In this document: positions 58,770 to 64,000 of the stretch, piece after piece | Layout of the letters: every line of letters begins with the position of its first letter | How positions within the stretch are numbered: the stretch's first letter is position 1 | Source: Actinomycetota bacterium | Lineage (GTDB): Bacteria > Actinomycetota > Thermoleophilia > BMS3ABIN01 | Assembly: GCA_023489275.1 (NCBI GenBank) | Contig: JAMDDD010000005.1 | Location: forward strand, 1 to 64,000 | Length of the DNA stretch: 64,000 nucleotides | Direction of reading: 5' to 3' | Translations under genes and position numbers: made by a program | The notes under the pieces: generated by a model | Database searches by the model: none | What the model was told of the DNA's origin: nothing | Seen by the model: only the letters and a program-made list of their open reading frames with translations

Positions 58770-59780
58770 CTAGCCTGCAGCCGCCTTCTGCCGCCGGCGG
58801 CCGGAGGCGCCGTCCTGCATTTCCCACTTGCCGCAGCGGCCTCCCCAGCGGGCCAGCGTCTTGTCTCCGACCTTAATGCGCACGACTTCACAAGTGTTTG
58901 AACAACCCTCGCAGACGAAGGTAGAAGTCTCATAGACAAGCCCGGTGACCTCGAACCCTTTGAAGTTCGTTTCGCCGGGGCTCAATTCCTGCTCCATCGC
59001 CAGGATGGCGCAGCCGATCGCTCCCATTACATGATGGTATGTCGGAACCACCACCTCAACGTCCAGCGCTGCCTCAAAGGCCCGTTTCATGCCCGCATTA
59101 GCGGCGACGCCGCCCTGAAATACCATTGGCTCCAGCAGGTCCTTGCCCTTGGCCAGGTTATTGAGATAATTGCGAACGAGGGCATGGCAGAGGCCGTAAA
59201 TGATATCATCGACCGCGACGCCAACCTGCTGTTTGTGAATCATATCCGATTCGGCGAAAACGGAGCAACGGCCGGCAATATGGGCCGGAGCCGCGGAGCG
59301 GAGCGCGTATTCACCAAACGACTCGATGGGGATCCCCAGGCGGGTGGACTGATGGTCAAGAAAGGAGCCGGTGCCGGCGGCGCAGACCGAATTCATGGCA
59401 AAATCGGTGACGATGCCGTCGCGCAGCACGATCAGCTTTGAATCCTGGCCGCCGATCTCCAGAACTGTGTTGACATCAGGGATTACTTGTGACGCTGCCA
59501 CCGCGTGGGCGGTGATTTCGTTCTTGACCACGTCGGCGCCGACGATGACGCCGGTCAAATGCCTGGCGCTGCCGGTGGCGCCGACCCCGCAGATCTCCAG
59601 TTCATCAACGTCGATCATTTCGGTCAGCTCAACGAGCCCTTCCTGGACCGCCTTGATCGGCTGCCCCTGGGTCCGCCGGTAGACGGCAGCCAGCACGCCG
59701 GCATGCTCATCAAGAATGACCAGGTTCGTGCTCACCGAGCCGACGTCGATGCCAAGATAAGCAGTCTTGCGGTCTATCAT
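58770..59780 (-). CDS. Acyl-CoA dehydratase activase (BadF/BadG/HgdC-type ATPase)
   Basis: AYLGIDVGSVSTNLVILDE, VLEIGGQDSKLIVLRDG, NSVCAAGTGSFLDHQSTRLG; start at ATG 59780. Confidence 0.92.
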   Translation of the reverse strand: MIDRKTAYLGIDVGSVSTNLVILDEHAGVLAAVYRRTQGQPIKAVQEGLVELTEMIDVDELEICGVGATGSARHLTGVIVGADVVKNEITAHAVAASQVIPDVNTVLEIGGQDSKLIVLRDGIVTDFAMNSVCAAGTGSFLDHQSTRLGIPIESFGEYALRSAAPAHIAGRCSVFAESDMIHKQQVGVAVDDIIYGLCHALVRNYLNNLAKGKDLLEPMVFQGGVAANAGMKRAFEAALDVEVVVPTYHHVMGAIGCAILAMEQELSPGETNFKGFEVTGLVYETSTFVCEGCSNTCEVVRIKVGDKTLARWGGRCGKWEMQDGASGRRRQKAAAG

Positions 59781-59826
59781 TTTTTTCCTCCACAATTCAA
59801 GTTCAAAGTTTCCGGGCTCGTGCGTG

Positions 59827-61032
59827 CTAGCTGCTTGAGGAGCAAGCCGAGCCCGAAGCTGATTTTGCCGCGCAGCCGGCGCAGCTGTCGCCCGGCATCG
59901 TCTCAGGCTTTGCCGCTCTCTTCCAGGAAGCAAGCGGCGCGCCGCCGCGGCGCGCCTTAAGCAAGTCCACAAACGCTTCCAGCCTGGTGACCATCCCGGC
60001 GCGGCCGGTCTGCTCGTCAAAAGCCAGCGTCAAGACCGGGATGTCGTGCTGCTGCTGCACCTTGGGCAGGATGCTGGTCGCGATATTTTCCGGCATGCAG
60101 CCGAACGGCAGCAGCTGGATCACGCCGTCGAAGCCGCGCTCGGCGAACAGCACCGTGCTGCCAATCGTCTCCCGGCCCTCGCCGCCAACGTTGTGACTCA
60201 GGAAAGGCTCTGCTTTCTCCGCCAGCAGATGCTTGGAAAAGCCAAAAATCTTGTTGTCTCTCCGGGGAGCGATCCAGTCAGTTACCCAGACGGTCCGCTC
60301 CAGGTAAACTCCCATATTTCCAAGGATTTCCTCAAGGTCAAAATTGCTGAATGGCTCCAGGAGCAGATAAAACTCACCAACGATCCCTACCTTGAAGATG
60401 TCCCGCCCGGGGTCCTGCTCGACGGAGTTAATTACCGACATTGACTCTGCCGCCGCCGCCGTAACTTCCTCCGGTGAACGGGCCGCCGCCAGGATCTTCT
60501 CCGCCCGGCGCAGGGCTTTGTTGGTGTCCCCCCGGTTTACTTCGAAGGCACGCACCTGCAGCGACCGCCAGGTCAACCGGTCAAAGGCGCGCCCTTTGGT
60601 AAATGACGACTTGAGGATTTTCCATAGTTTCAATATTGATAGACCGGCAGAAAGTTCAGCAAACGTCCGGTAAAAGGCCCTGGGACCGTCCCGGAAAGGT
60701 TCCAGCATGATAAAGTCGAAATCGTAGCCGAGATCACGGAGGATGCGCTCTTCGACGATGCCGTAATAGCCGAAACGGCAGGGACCGTGGCCGCCGGCCA
60801 TGGCGATCGTGTTTGCCCCTTGCTCCAGCGCCTGGATGAAATTTCCCAAATTGATCTTGAGCGGCAGGCAGGCAAATTCGGGGCTATGCTTGACGCCTAT
60901 TTGCAGGGTCTTCGTGGAGGACGGCGGCGGCTTAATATACTCGACTCCGAGGCGGTCAAACAGGTCGTCGAGCAGCAGGTGCAGATTGCCCAGATGCGGG
61001 GTCGTCACTTTGATTTCACTCACAGGCCTCAT
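59827..61032 (-). CDS. Acyl-CoA dehydratase activase-related protein (DUF2229/HgdB-like), Cys/Ser-rich C-terminus
   Basis: TIAMAGGHGPCRFGYYGIVEE, LPFGCMPENIATSILPKV, DSCAGCAAKSASGSACSSSS tail. Confidence 0.82.
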   Translation of the reverse strand: MRPVSEIKVTTPHLGNLHLLLDDLFDRLGVEYIKPPPSSTKTLQIGVKHSPEFACLPLKINLGNFIQALEQGANTIAMAGGHGPCRFGYYGIVEERILRDLGYDFDFIMLEPFRDGPRAFYRTFAELSAGLSILKLWKILKSSFTKGRAFDRLTWRSLQVRAFEVNRGDTNKALRRAEKILAAARSPEEVTAAAAESMSVINSVEQDPGRDIFKVGIVGEFYLLLEPFSNFDLEEILGNMGVYLERTVWVTDWIAPRRDNKIFGFSKHLLAEKAEPFLSHNVGGEGRETIGSTVLFAERGFDGVIQLLPFGCMPENIATSILPKVQQQHDIPVLTLAFDEQTGRAGMVTRLEAFVDLLKARRGGAPLASWKRAAKPETMPGDSCAGCAAKSASGSACSSSS

Positions 61033-61101
61033 ATCTCAACACCATTCATGGTTTTTATCCAGCATCCGCCATCCAACATTCAACATTTACCATCTATTCT
61101 G

Positions 61102-62097
61102 CTATGCGGCGCTCATGGCGGACTTCTTCCGGGTGAGCATGTCAACAAATGCCTCGATCCGGGTAACAAGCCCCGCTTCACCGCTATGCTCGTCGACCGT
61201 CAGTGACATCAGCGGCACTTTGTGCTGCCTGGCCCGGTGCTCGATCAGCACCTGGATCAGCGAGTCCGGCCCGCAGGCAAAGGCAAGGACGTAGATGACG
61301 CCGTCCACCAAGCGGTTGCCGGTCCAGTGGTTGATCGCTCCCATGATTTCCTTTTCGTAACTCCAGTAAAGCTGCTTCGGCACATCGGTTGCGGCTTCCA
61401 TCAATACGTGATGGTCAGTCATTTCCGGAACGATCAGCTCCACGCCTGTTTCTTCCAGGCGGGCAATCAGGTTCTGGGTGATATACCCGTCGTAAATATT
61501 GTAAGGATGACCGAGGAGCCCGATGCGTCTGGGCCCTCCCTTGACCGGGGAACGCCAGCGGGGCCGGTTCAGCTTGCTGGCCGGGAGCAGGTCCAGCGGG
61601 CGCCGGCCCGCCACGAGGCTTTCCTCATAGCGCCGCTGCGCCACCTTGGCCGACTCCAGCGCCGCGACCCCGTCCAGCAGGCCGAGGCCGAACTGTTCCC
61701 GGGCAAAATTAATCAGCTGCCATTTAAATTCGCTTGGCTTCTCCCGCTGGTTCAGCTTCGGCGTCAGCAACGGCGGCAGGCCGAGGTTGTCGGCCACGGC
61801 CCCGACCATGTCCGGGAGCCCGAGAAACTTGGGGCAGGTGTAAGCCCGCTCTTCGACACTGACCACGCGCGGCACGAACAGCGCGTCGACGCCGCTGTCG
61901 CGAAGCGACATACAGTGGCCATAGAAAGCTTTCACCGGGACGCAGAGCTCGTTTTCCGCCACCTTAACGCCGGCGGAAAGGATTTTCTTGTTGGTTAGCG
62001 GAGAGGTCTCCACTTCCAGCCCCAAACCTGTCAGAAAAGTCTTCCAGAAGGGCAGGTATTTGTAATAAAGAAGTGATCTGGGAATGCCAACGCGCAT
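61102..62097 (-). CDS. Acyl-CoA dehydratase activase-related protein (DUF2229-like)
   Basis: MRVGIPRSLLYYKYLPFWKTFLTGLGLEVETSPLTNKKILSAGVK, ELCVPVKAFYGH. Confidence 0.85.
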   Translation of the reverse strand: MRVGIPRSLLYYKYLPFWKTFLTGLGLEVETSPLTNKKILSAGVKVAENELCVPVKAFYGHCMSLRDSGVDALFVPRVVSVEERAYTCPKFLGLPDMVGAVADNLGLPPLLTPKLNQREKPSEFKWQLINFAREQFGLGLLDGVAALESAKVAQRRYEESLVAGRRPLDLLPASKLNRPRWRSPVKGGPRRIGLLGHPYNIYDGYITQNLIARLEETGVELIVPEMTDHHVLMEAATDVPKQLYWSYEKEIMGAINHWTGNRLVDGVIYVLAFACGPDSLIQVLIEHRARQHKVPLMSLTVDEHSGEAGLVTRIEAFVDMLTRKKSAMSAA

Positions 62098-62252
62098 AAA
62101 AGTCTTTGATTTAAGGGTTGCCTTAACTTGCCGCCGGGGGCTGGCAGAGCGCCACCGGAATTTCTCTAAAGAGACTTCCCTTTTTCAGTAACATCCAATC
62201 GGAAGGTTAAGTGATAGTAACGTGATTTGCCGCCGGTTGGCAAACTCCTTTG

Positions 62253-63365
62253 CTACCCACCCTGGATATCCCTCAGACTTTCCCTCCGAACCTGCTTGAA
62301 GCTCAGGCCCTCCTTGAGGAGAAAAGCGCTTCCCACTCCCAGACCGATCGACCCCTCAATTGCCTGCAATCCAATGGAAAAAGCCAGCGCCGTGGACTCG
62401 GTGATGCAGTGAAACTCGGGTGTGCAGGGATTGCCGCCGGCGGTGGATCCGTAGGCGATTGCCAGCGGGATGACGGTTGCCAGCTGAAAGATGCCCACAT
62501 TGCCCGGCGTCGCCGGGAGCGCCCCGGCGACGTTAATCAGGATCAGCAGCAGCGTCGCCCCCAGAAAGCCGGTAAACCCGAGATGAAAGGCGTGCAGGGA
62601 AAGGAAAACGGCAGTCAGCTGAGACATCCAGGAGGCCGATGTGGTGCAGAGGATCGCCAGAACCCGCCCCGGGCTTCGCAGGACCTGCTGGCCTTCGCTG
62701 AAGCGGGCGACGATGCCATGCAGCTTTGTCAGCTGCTTGCGCCACCACGGATGTTCCTCGCGGTACCGCGCCTGGGCGGCGGCGGCGCCCGCCTTGATCT
62801 TTTCCCGCTTGATTTCCAGCACTACCAGAGAAATGCCAAATATCAATGCTATGGCGAGAAGCACGATCGCGCCTCTGCCCGCCCAGGACGGCAGGTTCAT
62901 CCGGAAAACCCCGTAAAAAATGATCGCGGCCAGGACGAATCCATCAAACACGCGCTCGAGCACGATCGTGCCGAAGACGGTAGAGCGGGAGAGAGAATAT
63001 CCGTTAAGCGACTCGCGACGCGATATCACGTATGCGCGGGCCAGCTCGCCGATCCGCGCCGGTACCAGCGCGTTTACCAGAAAACCGATCATCAGCGCCG
63101 AGGTCAGGTCGCGCCAGCGGGCCCGGAAGCCGGGAAACGTAAAATTGTAGATGATTCTCCAACTGGCGACCTTGAGCAAGATGGAGGAGAGATTGGCAAT
63201 AATCGCCAGAAAGACAAAAAACCAGGAGACGCCCGCAAACGCGGACCAGACCTGGCGGTAGTTCACCTGCTTCGTAAGTACGTAAACAACCGCCGCCAGC
63301 AGGACGGCCAGCAGCCAGTGGCGAAGGGCCAGCCTCCCGATCTTGCTGATGGCCGGGAGCCTCAC
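62253..63365 (-). CDS. Lysylphosphatidylglycerol synthase TM-region / UPF0104 family membrane protein
   Basis: Multi-TM; NALVPARIGELARAYVISRRE, RVFDGFVLAAI, GALPATPGNVGIFQ. Confidence 0.88.
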   Translation of the reverse strand: MRLPAISKIGRLALRHWLLAVLLAAVVYVLTKQVNYRQVWSAFAGVSWFFVFLAIIANLSSILLKVASWRIIYNFTFPGFRARWRDLTSALMIGFLVNALVPARIGELARAYVISRRESLNGYSLSRSTVFGTIVLERVFDGFVLAAIIFYGVFRMNLPSWAGRGAIVLLAIALIFGISLVVLEIKREKIKAGAAAAQARYREEHPWWRKQLTKLHGIVARFSEGQQVLRSPGRVLAILCTTSASWMSQLTAVFLSLHAFHLGFTGFLGATLLLILINVAGALPATPGNVGIFQLATVIPLAIAYGSTAGGNPCTPEFHCITESTALAFSIGLQAIEGSIGLGVGSAFLLKEGLSFKQVRRESLRDIQGG

Positions 63366-64000
63366 CGGCGCCCGGCTCCTGCCTCCGCCTCCCGGATCAA
63401 CTCCTCGAGCGTGACAAACTTAAGGCCCCGCGATCTGGCTTCCCTGATAATTCCCGGCAGCGCTGCGACTGTTTGCGAGCGGTCTTCCGGCTGCGGTCCC
63501 TGCCAGCCGTCATGAAGCAGGAGAATGCTCCCGGGATTAAGCAGCTCCGCCGTCCGCGAGACAATCACTTCCGTTCCCGGAAGCGCTGTATCCCACACTC
63601 CCTTGGTCCAGCCCGCCACCCGGTAGCCGCGCCCGGTAATGGCCCGGTGGGCCTTCGGACTCAACCAGCCATGGGGAGCCCGGAACAGCGGCGCCGGTTC
63701 GGTTATGCCTGCCTGTTTCAGCGCCCGCTCCCCTTCCTCCAGCTGCCGCAGGGCGGCTCCCGCCCCAGCCCACATGAGAATGTCATGATCGTCTCCGTGG
63801 TTGGCCACCCGGTGGCCGCCGGCCTCGATCCGGCGCACCAGCTCCGGACTCCGCCGCGCATTTTCTCCCAGGATAAAGAAGGTTGCCGTCACGCCTTCGC
63901 GCTTGAGGACTTCGAGAATCTGCTCCGTATACGGAGACCGCGGCCCGTCGTCAAAAGTAAGCGCGACGGAGCTGTCTGCCCCGGACCCGCGATAGAAAGT
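63362..64000 (-). CDS. Polysaccharide deacetylase (N-terminus truncated by window edge)
   Basis: Frame continues to the edge as ...VALTFDDGPRSPYTEQILEVLKREGVTATFFILGENARR; HRVANHGDDHD; LLLHDG. Confidence 0.9.
   Translation of the reverse strand, partial: TFYRGSGADSSVALTFDDGPRSPYTEQILEVLKREGVTATFFILGENARRSPELVRRIEAGGHRVANHGDDHDILMWAGAGAALRQLEEGERALKQAGITEPAPLFRAPHGWLSPKAHRAITGRGYRVAGWTKGVWDTALPGTEVIVSRTAELLNPGSILLLHDGWQGPQPEDRSQTVAALPGIIREARSRGLKFVTLEELIREAEAGAGRR

Noticed and set aside
62250-63515. 421-aa plus-strand ORF
   Set aside because: Antisense of the multi-TM UPF0104-like gene; low-complexity charged composition typical of a shadow ORF.

Overview
The window is about 64 kb of high-GC bacterial chromosome with roughly 58 protein genes, mostly housekeeping. 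Taxonomy is inference only; gene content suggests a deep-branching, probably anaerobic actinobacterial lineage. Housekeeping blocks include glmU-prs-ctc-pth-mfd-SurA-like-mazG-eno, ksgA-ispE, heme genes with rex, UbiA/UbiD, a CbiMQO/CooT metal-uptake operon, two P-type ATPases, 2-hydroxyacyl-CoA dehydratase activases, tRNA-Arg(CCU) and tRNA-Gln(UUG). The most unusual part is about 34.1-41.5 kb. Two cassettes each consist of a large exported protein ending in the same ~105-aa C-terminal domain (...W/Y-TYP-stop), then 50-60 nt later a 41-aa peptide absent from the supplied ORF track, then a perfect GC-rich hairpin. The peptides (MAKKSQREPYAKPELVKHENLKEITFECSGWQCSVVVPSAP and MTKETMREPYAKPELVKHENLKEITFECSGWQCSVVVPPAP) have a RiPP-like leader (YxxPxL...T) and an identical C-x4-C core. 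Between the cassettes lie a lipoprotein and an HprK-like P-loop kinase. I read this as a candidate undescribed RiPP-like or secreted-protein system. Other points of interest: a sortase with the catalytic His replaced by Asp, a frameshifted DedA gene, a DUF2267 ORF running into tRNA-Gln, a structured leader before the Ni/Co operon, and families of short degenerate repeats dispersed between genes that sometimes run into gene ends.
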